DNA of 42,718 nucleotides from NCBI GenBank assembly GCA_964011275.1, contig CAXGOB010000044.1, forward strand, positions 1 through 42,718, read 5' to 3'. Position 1 is the stretch's first letter, and every line of letters begins with the position of its first letter. A program made the translations under genes and the position numbers. This stretch comes from UBA7328 sp002471345 (GTDB taxonomy: Bacteria; Bacteroidota; Bacteroidia; Chitinophagales; Saprospiraceae). Shown here piece by piece: positions 26,465 to 35,448 of the stretch. Below the pieces are notes generated by a model. The model was given only the letters and a program-made list of their open reading frames with translations. It was not told where the DNA came from and did no database searches.

Positions 26465-26809
26465 CTACTTCTTCTTTCTTGGATTCGCTTTTAAAGACAT
26501 GGCATATTGATAACTTTTTTCAAGAGTGGCAGCTAGTAAGTCCATATTGCTATATATATGTTCTGGTATTAAGACATAGTTTTTCATTACAGCTCCATAA
26601 GACTTGTAATTTGTAGTATCATGATCTTTCATGAAGCTTTCTCCATCTTCCTTACTTAACCTCATTCCTATTTCACCTGCTTTGTTGAATAAGGAGAACA
26701 TATGAGTATTGGCTGCAGTATAAGGCATGGTTTTGCCCAATCTTTTGAACTTATCATTAGTAGCTATGATCTCGTCATAGAAGGTCAATTTTTCTTCCCA
26801 AGTTTTCAT
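26465..26809 (-). CDS. Hypothetical protein, TfoX/Sxy N-terminal-like
   Basis: 114 aa soluble protein. The pattern HMFSLFNKAGEIGMRLSKEDGESF followed by KNYVLIPEHIY and a C-terminal SYQYAMSLKANPRKKK resembles the TfoX/Sxy N-terminal fold found in many small bacterial proteins; this is judged by eye and is tentative. The tail is basic. It starts 2 bp after the stop of the SRPBCC gene, so both are likely translated from one mRNA. Its role is unknown; a link to competence should not be assumed. Confidence 0.6.
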   Translation of the reverse strand: MKTWEEKLTFYDEIIATNDKFKRLGKTMPYTAANTHMFSLFNKAGEIGMRLSKEDGESFMKDHDTTNYKSYGAVMKNYVLIPEHIYSNMDLLAATLEKSYQYAMSLKANPRKKK

Positions 26810-26811
26810 TT

Positions 26812-27252
26812 TTATTGCTTTTCTACAAATGCTTTAAAGTTTAAAGTCCATTGTTCAGAGATCTTCTTGAATTTACCCCAGAATAGAGTCATGAAAATCC
26901 TTGGCATGATCCAATCTACTCGAGTATATTCTATTTCAGTATCATATTGAGTTTCATTTCTAGATATGGCGGTAAGCGTGACTTTCATGGTATTGTCCAT
27001 GTGTTTATGATGGTAGAAAGCTTCGAAACTTTCTGGAAGATTATTATTCGTAATAGTCTCTGTCAGTTCCATTTCATCTTTGCCTTGGGTATAATACATT
27101 TTGGCAATGGCATTATTTTGTCCAGGGTTTCCGCTGATTTGTACTTTTCTTAAAAACGTATCTTGATATTGATCCAGGTATTGTGGGTCACCAAAATATT
27201 GGGCCACTTTATCTCTGGGAGCATTTATAATAATGGATCCATTGGCTTTCAT
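26812..27252 (-). CDS. SRPBCC (START/polyketide-cyclase-like) family protein
   Basis: 146 aa from the ATG at 27252; an in-frame TTG at 27282 would give 156 aa. The N terminus SIIINAPRDKVAQYFGDPQYLDQY is the typical opening of a SRPBCC hydrophobic-pocket fold, and the end (FWGKFKKISEQWTLNFKAFVE) forms the long C-terminal helix. Ligand unknown. It forms a tight pair with the TfoX-like gene downstream. SRPBCC proteins next to small regulators or stress genes are common in Bacteroidota. Confidence 0.75.
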   Translation of the reverse strand: MKANGSIIINAPRDKVAQYFGDPQYLDQYQDTFLRKVQISGNPGQNNAIAKMYYTQGKDEMELTETITNNNLPESFEAFYHHKHMDNTMKVTLTAISRNETQYDTEIEYTRVDWIMPRIFMTLFWGKFKKISEQWTLNFKAFVEKQ

Positions 27253-27520
27253 GTCCTTTTTTTGTGATGAATATAATACCAAACTAAAAGTCTTGCACCT
27301 ATCATATTATATTATTCCTTCCTTTTATTAATGCCTTATCTATTGTGATTTTGAATATAACGGAGTCAAACTACCCAAGAACAAGTACAGTTTTCTTTTT
27401 AAGAATAAGTATTCAATTTTCAACAAGTTCGTCTGAATAAATTATACTTCCGTCGGAATACAGTAACCAATTGTAACCTCAATCATCCTCAATACGTATC
27501 ATAAGAAAACGTCACAAATC

Positions 27521-29947
27521 ATGAATAACAATCGCAACTCAATGGCGATAGCATTTTTGCTATTGCTCCTATCTTTTGGGTCTATAGCCCAAACTGGTAC
27601 AATCAAAGGACAAATAAATGATGACAATTCTGAAGGATTAGAATTTGTCAATATCCTTTTACTTTCAGCATCAGATTCTTCATTAATCAAGGGGAATGTA
27701 ACTGACTTAAATGGAAAATTTTTAATCCAGTCGATCGTTCCTGGATCCTATTTAGTTCAAGCTTCAATTATAGGTTACAACGACTTCATATCTGATGTAA
27801 TTGAGTCTAAAAATGATGAAGTAGTTTCTCCTCCATTCATTCTCACTACAGGTGTTGCTTTGGAAGAAGTCACTGTAAAGGCCAATAAACCATTTGTGGA
27901 AATGCAAGCTGATAAAGTCGTGGTGAATGTAGAGAATAGTGGAGTAAATGCTGGAAATACAGCCCTTGAAGTATTGGCTAAATCTCCAGGGGTCATTGTA
28001 GACAAGGACAACAATATCACTCTAAGAGGAAAGCAAGGAGTGCTGGTAACTATTGATGGTAAGCAGCAATATATGTTTGCTCAGGACATCGCCATTATGT
28101 TAGAATCAATGCCGGCAGAGAATATTAATAGTTTAGAAATTATAATGAACCCATCAGCTAAATATGATGCTGAAGGAAACTCGGGCATTATAAATATCAA
28201 ATTGAGGAAAAATGAAAATCTGGGTACTAATGGAAATGTAAGTACAATGATCAGGCAAGGCATTAAATTCAGTACAAACAATTCTGTAGGGCTAAACATG
28301 AGAACTGAAAAAGTCAACCTCTATGCAAATGTAAATAGATGGGACTGGGGCTGGGCTCAAGAATTGCACCTCAATCGTATTATCCCCAATGATGAGGGAA
28401 CCTCAGAGTTTGACCAATTTTCCGAAATGGATAGAGCAGGCACAAGTCATGATATAAAATTAGGATTGGACTATAACATCTCACCCAAAACTACCATAGG
28501 ACTTTTGGGAAAATACAACAACGGTGTGTCTGAAGACTTCAATGACAATATGACCCAAATCATGGGGCAGAATTTACCTGCTTTCAGTTTTTAAAATGTT
28601 GTCTCTGAATCAAATAATGATAGGGATCAATATTCCTTTAACGCTAATGTAAAGCACGAATTTGATGATAAAGGGACTGAGTTAACTTTTGATACGGATT
28701 ACTCAATCTTTGACAGCCCTCGAATGAATCTTTACAATAACTTTTTTATGGATGACATTGGTGATATGGTACAGGAACCTTATTACTTGAGAAATAATCA
28801 AAATACTTCAATTGATATTTTTGCCGCAAAACTGGACTTCTCAAAATCACTGGAGAGTAGGCTTAAAATTGATATTGGAACAAAATATAGCAATGTCAGT
28901 ACTGATAATGTAACCACATTCGAATCCAAACAAGAAGGAGTTTGGACCGAAGAGACTAATAGGTCTAATAGCTTTAATTATGATGAAGAGGTTTTGGCAG
29001 GATATGCTATGTTGTCTAAAACTTTAGGAAAATTCAATGTTCAAGCGGGACTGCGAGTCGAACATACTTTGAGCACTGGAAATTCGATAACTCTGGATCA
29101 AATAGTAGATAGGAAGTATACAGATTTCTTTCCTTCATTGAATATCTCCCATACTGTAGGGGAGAAACACAATCTGAGTTATTCATACTCTAGAAGATTG
29201 AATAGACCAGACTATGATGACCTAAATCCATTTGTAGAATTCTTAGACCTCTATACTTTTGAAAAAGGAAACCCATTTCTTAATCCACAGTATGCTGATG
29301 CTTTCGGTGTGAATTACGGATTTGGAAATAACTTTTTTATATCTGCTAATTATAGCTACACTAGAGATGCAATCACTCAAGTGATAGAACAGATTTCAGA
29401 AGAGAATCTAAGCTTTCAGACAATTCAAAATCTGGACAATCAAGAAAGTATTAGTCTTACCTTCTCAATGCCAAAAGTTTGGACTGAATGGTACACCACA
29501 CGTCTGAGTGCAACTTCATTTTACAATGAATTCAAGTCAGTGATTCCTTCTGGAATATTAGACAATAAGAATTTGGCTTATCAGCTGTATTTGTGTAACA
29601 ATTTTACACTCCCGAATGATTGGTCATTAGAAGTAACAGGTAATTATAGATCTCCTATGACATATGGAATTATTGAGATTGTTTCTCAGTATAGTTTTGA
29701 TTTAGGGCTTTCCAGATCCATATTAAAAGGTAAAGGAAATCTAAAAATTGGAATTGATGACATATTCAAAACAAGACGAGATGGAGGTGGTGTATTCCAA
29801 GACGATATAAATCTAACTGTTGATAATAGTTATGATTCTAGAAGAGCCAAGGTGAGTTTCAGTTACAAATTTGGAAATCAAAAAGTTAAAGCTGCGCGCA
29901 AACGATCTACAGCTACTGAAGACGAAACCAATAGAATAGGAGCGTGA
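27521..29947 (+). pseudogene. TonB-dependent receptor (OMP_b-brl_3 type) interrupted by an in-frame TAA
   Basis: One reading frame of 809 codons holds a complete receptor, broken only by TAA at 28592-28594 (codon 358). The part before has a signal peptide (AIAFLLLLLSFGSIAQ), a carboxypeptidase-regulatory-like domain (GTIKGQINDDNSEGLEFVNI) and a plug domain (LEVLAKSPGVIVDKDNNITL, YDAEGNSGIINIKLRK). After the stop the frame continues without gap (NVVSESNNDRDQYSFNANV) into the beta-barrel (LNRPDYDDLNPFVEFLDLYT) and the family tail VSFSYKFGNQKVKAARKR. An internal ATG at 28724 could not make a functional receptor. It is either a real nonsense mutation, so transport of an unknown ligand is lost, or a base error. 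A terminator follows. Confidence 0.85.
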
Positions 29948-29969
29948 TTCTTCTGTAAACGTTTTTTCG

Positions 29970-30002
29970 AGAGAGCCAAGTTTGAGTCAATACTGGCTCT
30001 CT
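29970..30002 (+). terminator. Terminator after the TonB-dependent receptor
   Basis: A perfect 9-bp stem AGAGAGCCA (29970-29978) / TGGCTCTCT (29994-30002) with a 15-nt loop, followed by TTATTTAT. It lies 22 bp after the receptor stop. Confidence 0.6.
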
Positions 30003-30235
30003 TTATTTATGGACATGTTACTTTACTCACTCATTCAATTCATTTTGTTATGATCACAACATGACTGTTTTGAGAGTATTAGATATCCAGATTTTCAAAA
30101 TATACCTGCTAGAAATTTATAGTCTGATGACTTTCTGGAGATAGTTTTTTATATATACTTATGTAAATGGAGTTTATGGAATTGCACTCACAATAAAGTT
30201 AAAGAGTGGAAAAGACAAAAGTAGAAAGTAAATTT

Positions 30236-31084
30236 TCAATCATCATCCAATATCATTAGTGGTATGTCAATCTTTTGCAGAATTGCTTTAGTATGACTCT
30301 TGTGAACCATTCGCTCTAAAAATGACTCTTTCTTTTTATTCATTGCCAGCATATCCAGATGAACGTCTTTGACAGTTTCTAATAGTCCCTGATCTATTTC
30401 ATTGGATTTTACTTCATGAAATATGATTTGCAAGAGATCATTATGCTTATAAAGATTGTCTTTAAGAATTTGCTCCTGGTTTTTAAGCTTTTCGGTTGAC
30501 TTGTCGGTGACATGAAAGATGCGAGTTTCCGGAACTTCAGGACTTATAATTTTTAGTGCTCTCCATATTTCATAAGGGTCACTGTGAGACAGATTGGATG
30601 CATATCCCAAAATCTTTATTGGTTTGTATTGATACCCTTCTGGTATAAATAGAGTAGGGCATACAGGATTTTGAGTAAGCCCACTAGATACCGTTCCTAA
30701 AAATCTGTCAAGTGTAGCTACGTTTTCTCCTCTCGTTCCACAGATAATAATTCTATGACCATTTTGTTTTGCAAATGTTTTAATGCCATTAACAGGATAT
30801 CCTATTTTGGTGTTTTCATACACTGTTGGAATATATAACCCTTTCTCAAGCTTGATCTGATCAATTACACTTTGCTTCCAAGTACTCAATACCTCTTTAT
30901 CAATGTTTACTCTGTTTTGAGTAAGATGTCCTGAAATCGTAGGGAAGTCTGAAGTTTCAGTCTGAGGAATCACCAGGTGTAATAAATCTATGTTCATGTC
31001 TCGGAGACTAGCATAGTGATATGCATAGGTCAGAGCAGAGGCAGAGTTTTTAGAGAAATCAATTGGCACAAGTATTCTTTTCAT
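30236..31084 (-). CDS. Tandem-domain universal stress protein (UspA family)
   Basis: 282 aa, two Usp domains. The first opens with KRILVPIDFSKNSASALTYA and carries the ATP-binding pattern G-x2-G-x9-G-x-x-S in GTRGENVATLDRFLGTVSSG followed by NPVCPTLFIPE. The second (from about residue 155) has KILGYASNLS and ends HTKAILQKIDIPLMIL; its nucleotide loop is degraded (MNKKKESFLERMVH). Cytoplasmic stress protein; the specific role is unknown. It stands alone, convergent with no gene and downstream of the DUF2911 gene by a 328-bp gap. Confidence 0.88.
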   Translation of the reverse strand: MKRILVPIDFSKNSASALTYAYHYASLRDMNIDLLHLVIPQTETSDFPTISGHLTQNRVNIDKEVLSTWKQSVIDQIKLEKGLYIPTVYENTKIGYPVNGIKTFAKQNGHRIIICGTRGENVATLDRFLGTVSSGLTQNPVCPTLFIPEGYQYKPIKILGYASNLSHSDPYEIWRALKIISPEVPETRIFHVTDKSTEKLKNQEQILKDNLYKHNDLLQIIFHEVKSNEIDQGLLETVKDVHLDMLAMNKKKESFLERMVHKSHTKAILQKIDIPLMILDDD

Positions 31085-31412
31085 TATGATTGATTTAGAT
31101 CTATATCATATATAGATGGGTCTAAAGTTCTATGACATCCAATTGATTTATGATGATGAAGATCAATTGACGAAATGATGTTTCTCACAAGGGTAAAGAG
31201 GCAATAGTATTGTTACATGGCCGAATTGAGTACAGGGATAGACGATTTTTCAGGCTTTTTTTTGTACATCTCTAAAGTAGTAATTAATGGTGTTGGAGAA
31301 CCGACTAAGAGATTATGAACTTTGTACAAAAGTTCTAGATAATAAGTCTCCACAAAAAAAGCCCCAGATCAAAGATCTGAGGCCTGTAAAAAGTTTATTG
31401 TTTTGTAGTTTC
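31085..31412. other. Intergenic region between uspA and the DUF2911 gene
   Basis: 328 bp with no gene seen. It contains the DUF2911-gene terminator on the minus strand, and must include the promoter for the uspA-type gene, which is not recognisable. Confidence 0.6.
31354..31383 (-). terminator. Rho-independent terminator of the DUF2911 gene
   Basis: Minus strand: GCCTCAGATC - TTT - GATCTGGGGC (10-bp stem with one G-T pair) followed by seven T. It lies about 30 bp after the stop codon. Confidence 0.85.
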
Positions 31413-32504
31413 CTATTTCATCGTCACTGGCAGGCTTGCCATTGTATCTTCCCATCCAATCACTATATCCACTTGCTTATCACTTTTCTTATCAAAAGTT
31501 ATAGAAAGTGCTTCTAATGATTTTGAAGTTTTAGCAGTCATTGCTTTTACACTTACGATATTATCTGCTTCATCATGATTGGCATTTCCCCATGATTGAG
31601 TGTTCTTATGAATGATAAATTCCCAATCCTTTTCATTCACTTTTGCGAATAAACCATATGTACCAGCTTTAAGATCTTTACCTCCAATAGTTACATCATT
31701 GAAGAAAGTAATGGTAGTAGTTTGATTAGCACCTACTCTCCACATCTCACCATATTTTAAAAGCTCTCCAAAGATTTTTCTTCCTTTCATCTGAGGTCTG
31801 CTGTACAACACTCTGATTTGAGGTTGGTTGGCTTCTACTTCTTCTGGCTTAAGGAAATTTTGGAATCTTGATCTTGATGGATATGCTGCAAGATCCATAG
31901 GGCTTGCATCTTCACCGTCCATGCTAGGTGCATTAAGGTTAATAGGAAGAACAACTTTAGTCCTGTCCCATTCCATAATCATATTCACATTTCCTTCATC
32001 TACTTTTTGAAATCCTATGGTGAATTGCTCTCTTACATCCTTTGTAGTGGATGTCATCACAACTACATGAGCTACATCTTTAGACTTATCTCGATTAGCT
32101 GTTCCAGCAGTATGTCTCTGAGATGAGAATTTTACAACCCAATGATCAGCGTATAGATCTGCAAACATTCCATATGTTCCTCTATTAATCGTTGTTCCAC
32201 CTATTTCTACATTTTGGTAGAATGTGATCTCAGTACCTTCATTAGCACCTAGTCTCCATTCTCCTCCAAATTTTTGAAGTTCGCCGAAAACTGTTCTTTC
32301 ATTTTTGTAAGGCTTGCTATACAAAACTTTGATTTTCTGAGCTTTATTAGGATCATCAGCATCTAGGTAATTAGCAAATGCTGAGCTTCTTGGGTAGTGA
32401 GCAGCATCCATTGGACTTTTATCCAATACTGGAAATTCTATCTCTTGAGCTACAAGGGATATAGTAAACAGGATAAATAGTAATGATAAAAAAGAGTACT
32501 TCAT
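31413..32504 (-). CDS. Exported protein with two DUF2911 domains
   Basis: 363 aa. The signal peptide is YSFLSLLFILFTISLVAQ. Two similar modules of about 165 aa follow. The first has SPMDAAHYPRSSAFANYL, KIKVLYSKPYKNERTVFG, GGEWRLGANEGTEITFYQ and GTYGMFADL; the second repeats these as SPMDLAAYPSRSRFQNFL, QIRVLYSRPQMKGRKIFG, GEMWRVGANQTTTITFFN and GTYGLFAKV. This is the DUF2911 family of Bacteroidota, usually a single domain; here it is duplicated in one chain. Function unknown; periplasmic or outer-membrane location is inferred. It has its own promoter box and terminator, so it is monocistronic. Confidence 0.85.
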   Translation of the reverse strand: MKYSFLSLLFILFTISLVAQEIEFPVLDKSPMDAAHYPRSSAFANYLDADDPNKAQKIKVLYSKPYKNERTVFGELQKFGGEWRLGANEGTEITFYQNVEIGGTTINRGTYGMFADLYADHWVVKFSSQRHTAGTANRDKSKDVAHVVVMTSTTKDVREQFTIGFQKVDEGNVNMIMEWDRTKVVLPINLNAPSMDGEDASPMDLAAYPSRSRFQNFLKPEEVEANQPQIRVLYSRPQMKGRKIFGELLKYGEMWRVGANQTTTITFFNDVTIGGKDLKAGTYGLFAKVNEKDWEFIIHKNTQSWGNANHDEADNIVSVKAMTAKTSKSLEALSITFDKKSDKQVDIVIGWEDTMASLPVTMK

Positions 32505-32536
32505 TATTTAATGCGTTTTATTTTTAAAATTTGCCG

Positions 32537-32544
32537 CAAAAGTA
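32537..32544 (-). promoter_or_regulatory. Candidate -7 box (TACTTTTG) for the DUF2911 gene
   Basis: On the minus strand TACTTTTG matches TAnnTTTG and lies 32 bp before the ATG at 32504. Confidence 0.45.
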
Positions 32545-32655
32545 AGGTAAATCAACGTGTTATATGTGTGTATTGTATGACATATGATTTTGTTAACAGT
32601 TACCATTATCTGAAAATCCTGCTTTCGTTAAGTAAAGAGATAATTCAAGAGAATT

Positions 32656-33429
32656 TCACTGAGGCATCCCCAATAAATACAACATCTTAGCCTTCTTTTT
32701 TACCATTTCCTTTTTCCAGACGTAATCATCAGTCTTCAAGCCTTCTAAAAGTTCATCCATGTCAGATAGGGTATAGGTGCGCATATTAGATATAGCACCA
32801 TCCCAAGCAAAGAATATTGGGATTATAGGAATCAAATAAGTGAATAAAATCTGCTGCCAAGTAACTGGCTTTACGAAAAGAGTGACTACGAAACCCAATA
32901 TAAAATTAATAGGAAGTGCTAGAAGTGAAAGTACAATAGGTACGCTGTTGTCGCTCATTTCAAAGATCAAAATCGGAGCTTTGTCTTGATGTGCAGAGGC
33001 CAATATCTTTTTAGCGATTTCGGGCCTCATGTGATGAAATCCACAGATGATGGTTCTAAATCCATCTAGATCCTTCGCAATAGCTGTGGCGTCCACAGAC
33101 TGTGGGTGATATCTGATAATGCTTCCTAAATCAGAATTTATCATTTTTTGGTTGGGATATAGATCTGATAAGACAAGATTCAAATTTGACAAATTATGAT
33201 TTTCCTCCAGTTTTTGAATTACTTCAGGCATAGGACCACCACTACCAGAACAGAGATCAAGAATATGGTGATGACCACTTTCTCTGAGTGCAGGAGCAAG
33301 AATTTCAGCTACTACTTCACTCGTGCCTAGGAGCCTGTGCATGGGTATAATCATCCTAGTGATACAAGCTCTCAGCCATGAAGGAAACCAAGACTGATCT
33401 TCAAATTCAAATAAGTGGATTCTTTTCAT
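32656..33429 (-). CDS. Class I SAM methyltransferase-like protein with membrane segments
   Basis: 257 aa. SAM-binding motif I reads HILDLCSGSGGPMPEVIQKL (about residues 54-73); LVLSDLYPNQKMI follows as the acidic strand-2 motif, and DGFRTIICGFHHM resembles the motif IV region. Between the core and the C terminus lie two strongly hydrophobic stretches (VPIVLSLLALPINFILGFVV and QILFTYLIPIIPIFF), so the enzyme is probably membrane-attached. Substrate unknown; a lipid or quinone-like acceptor would fit membrane attachment (inference). ATG at 33429. It lies next to the DUF559 element. Confidence 0.7.
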   Translation of the reverse strand: MKRIHLFEFEDQSWFPSWLRACITRMIIPMHRLLGTSEVVAEILAPALRESGHHHILDLCSGSGGPMPEVIQKLEENHNLSNLNLVLSDLYPNQKMINSDLGSIIRYHPQSVDATAIAKDLDGFRTIICGFHHMRPEIAKKILASAHQDKAPILIFEMSDNSVPIVLSLLALPINFILGFVVTLFVKPVTWQQILFTYLIPIIPIFFAWDGAISNMRTYTLSDMDELLEGLKTDDYVWKKEMVKKKAKMLYLLGMPQ

Positions 33430-33509
33430 GAGGGCTAAGGTAATTTGCTTTTGATTATTAACTAACTCTTCAAACCCTTATTTTCAGCCAGAGGCTGATC
33501 ACCCTTTGA

Positions 33510-33527
33510 CTGGCAAAAGAGGGGAAT
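33510..33527. repeat. Repeat B, half copy (CAAAAGAGGGGAATTGC)
   Basis: CAAAAGAGGGGAAT(T)GC also occurs at 34060-34075. In this copy the left hairpin arm CCCCTCTT is missing. Each B copy is followed 60-75 bp later on the plus strand by an A repeat. Confidence 0.55.
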
Positions 33528-33587
33528 TGCTAAGCCCAATCATTTCATTGTATATGAATGTATAAAATTACTCATTGGTTCTTTGGG

Positions 33588-33632
33588 AAACCTCCTCCTC
33601 TTTATGAAAGAGGAGGTCGGGAGGAGTTAACT
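33588..33632. repeat. Repeat A, copy 1 (hairpin flanking the DUF559 relic)
   Basis: Hairpin CCTCCTCTTT-ATG-AAAGAGGAGG (10-bp perfect stem) followed by TCGGGAGGAGTTAA. It directly abuts the stop codon of the DUF559 pseudogene. A near-identical copy in the same orientation lies at 34134-34175. Confidence 0.85.
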
Positions 33633-34003
33633 TTATTCATTATTTATAGCTATCAATAATTTTTGTTCAACTGCAGACCAATTTGAAAGAACGTCCTCAT
33701 TTGAAAATCGAATTATGCTAAAACCCAATTCTTCTAAAATATCTGTTCTATCAAGATCATATTCTTTTTTATGGTTTTGAATACCTCCATCTAGTTCAAC
33801 TATCAATTTTCTTTGACTATGAAAAAAATCAGCGATGAAGAATTTCTTTTGTTCTTTTAATAATTGAAATTCCACAACATATTGACGAAAAATTTAAAAC
33901 CATGAAGTCTTTTATTTCTGACTTTGTTCCAAAAGAAAGATTCTGCTTTGGTATGTTCTTTTCTTAGTTTTCTTGCTAACAAAGTGGCTTGCTTCCGATT
34001 CAT
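33633..34003 (-). pseudogene. DUF559-family endonuclease, frameshifted
   Basis: Frame 1 from the ATG at 34003 reads TLLARKLRKEHTKAESFFW and VRNKRLHGFKF, the family N terminus. The frame is then lost at a T5 tract in the sense strand (plus-strand A5 at 33888-33892). The next frame continues VVEFQLLKEQKKFFIADFF, KLIVELDGG and DILEELGFSIIRF, the PD-(D/E)XK nuclease core. One added T restores KFFRQYVVEF and a single ORF of 123 aa, the normal family length. DUF559 proteins are Vsr-like putative endonucleases of unknown role. The gene is bracketed by A and B repeats, which suggests a small mobile or repeat-associated unit. Confidence 0.85.
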
Positions 34004-34020
34004 TTGATGTTGACTTTATC

Positions 34021-34056
34021 TAACTCCACTAACTCCTCTAACTCCCCTAACCCCTC
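34021..34056. repeat. Four 9-bp direct repeats (TAACTCCNC type)
   Basis: TAACTCCAC, TAACTCCTC, TAACTCCCC and TAACCCCTC lie end to end just upstream of the DUF559 start (minus strand: GAGTTA-rich), and merge into the B hairpin. Confidence 0.8.
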
Positions 34057-34075
34057 TTCCAAAAGAGGGGAATGC
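34050..34075. repeat. Repeat B, full copy (CCCCTCTT hairpin)
   Basis: CCCCTCTTCCAAAAGAGGGG forms an 8-bp hairpin, followed by AATGC. It shares CAAAAGAGGGGAAT with the partial copy at 33510-33527. Confidence 0.75.
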
Positions 34076-34133
34076 ACTGCTTCTAACATATTGGAAACAT
34101 CAGACATAACAAATAGAAATGTTGCTATTCTAG

Positions 34134-34175
34134 AAACCTCCTCCTCTTATGAAAGAGGAGGCCGGGAGGAGTTAG
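34134..34175. repeat. Repeat A, copy 2
   Basis: CCTCCTCTT-ATG-AAAGAGGAGG followed by CCGGGAGGAGTTAG, in the same orientation as copy 1, from which it differs by one missing T and a few substitutions. It lies 26 bp from the 3' end of the hydrolase-OsmC gene and could act as its terminator. Confidence 0.85.
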
Positions 34176-34200
34176 CTCTTCATTACTAAAATCCTAGCCA

Positions 34201-35448
34201 TCAATCAAATCTATGTACTTCCCACTCTTCATCTTCAATTAATTTAGTAGCAAACTCTGAAGGAGAAGCAATGGTTCTATGTACAGGACATTTATTAGCA
34301 ATTTCTAATAGTCGCCTTTTTTGATCTTGAGATAGCTCTCCAACGAGCTCTAATTCTCTTTCAAATCTGTCAATCCTGCTAGTGCTTTTTTCTGGAGATG
34401 ATTTGTGTTCTTCATATTTCTGAGTTTTGCTATAGCTCAAGTGTACAAGAACATCCTCTAGAGGCCATTTCTTCCTGCGTGCATACATTTTTAACGTCAT
34501 AGCAGTGCACGCACCTAGGCTGGCATTCAGAAGTTCATAAGGAGACATTCCAAAATCATTGCCACCAAATGAAATGGGCTCATCTGCAATAAGAGAATGT
34601 TCATCAGCTTGTATTTCTGTGGTATAATCATCTCCTTCTAATCTTACAACTACCTGTTTGTCAGTTGCTAATTTTTCTATTTTAGGAAATTCGATGTAAC
34701 GCTTTACCCACGAGGCAATCACATTGCCAGCATAGTGGGCGTCTTCTTTGTTGGTCAGCATATGGTCGGCACCATCTAAGGTGATATAGCTTTTAGGATG
34801 TTTGGCTAGTTTGTAAATATTTGCCGCATTTTCTATTCCAACGATTTTGTCTTGTGGCGAATGCATAACCAAAAGCGCTTTACCTAAGTTTTTTATTACT
34901 GGAATATGTTCTTGTCCCTGAAGGTCATCCAAAAACTGCTTTTTGATAGTAAATTCTCGACCTCCAATACTCACTCGAGCACAGCCATTTTTTTCTATTT
35001 CTTCTTTTTTATCCTTCAATAGATGCGTTACATGCTCTGGATAAGAAGGTGCCCCAATGGTTACGACAGCCTTAATATGATTCATTTGTTTAGCAGCGAA
35101 AAGAGCTGCAGCACCTCCTAATGAATGTCCCACGATCACAGCTGGTGCCATATATTCCTTTTTCAAATACTCCGAAGCAGCTAAAAGATCCGCTACATTA
35201 GAGGTGAAATTGGTATCCTCAAAATCGCCTTCACTTTCTCCCAAGCCGGTAAAATCAAAACGCATTACTCCAAAGCCATTCAAGGTAAGCGCTCTACTAA
35301 TGTGTTTAGAAGCGATTAGATTTTTATTACCTGTAAAAACATGTGCAAAAATCACAAATGGAAAAGGATTCTTCTTTAATGGTAAATCTATTTTAGCTGA
35401 TAACTGATATCCTTTAGCATTGGTGAAATTGACTTTTGTTGTTGGCAT
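34201..35448 (-). CDS. Bifunctional alpha/beta hydrolase - OsmC family protein
   Basis: 415 aa fusion. Residues ~1-255 are an alpha/beta hydrolase: oxyanion region AHVFTGNKN, nucleophile elbow VGHSLGGAAA (Ser about residue 108), acid in MHSPQDKIVG and catalytic His in DGADHMLT. Residues ~265-415 are an OsmC/Ohr-like domain: SPYELLNASLGACTAMTLKMYA with one redox Cys, and the second Cys in ANKCPVHRT. The fusion is a known family in Bacteroidota and proteobacteria. It probably removes organic hydroperoxides or acyl-peroxides in the cytoplasm, with the hydrolase acting on the linked ester (inference). ATG at 35448. Confidence 0.92.
   Translation of the reverse strand: MPTTKVNFTNAKGYQLSAKIDLPLKKNPFPFVIFAHVFTGNKNLIASKHISRALTLNGFGVMRFDFTGLGESEGDFEDTNFTSNVADLLAASEYLKKEYMAPAVIVGHSLGGAAALFAAKQMNHIKAVVTIGAPSYPEHVTHLLKDKKEEIEKNGCARVSIGGREFTIKKQFLDDLQGQEHIPVIKNLGKALLVMHSPQDKIVGIENAANIYKLAKHPKSYITLDGADHMLTNKEDAHYAGNVIASWVKRYIEFPKIEKLATDKQVVVRLEGDDYTTEIQADEHSLIADEPISFGGNDFGMSPYELLNASLGACTAMTLKMYARRKKWPLEDVLVHLSYSKTQKYEEHKSSPEKSTSRIDRFERELELVGELSQDQKRRLLEIANKCPVHRTIASPSEFATKLIEDEEWEVHRFD

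Noticed and set aside
28724..29947. A separate plus-strand gene of 407 aa
   Set aside because: It is the barrel half of the interrupted receptor in the same frame, without signal peptide or plug.
34021..34056. CRISPR or telomere-like array
   Set aside because: Only four 9-bp units without spacers; more likely part of the DUF559-associated element.
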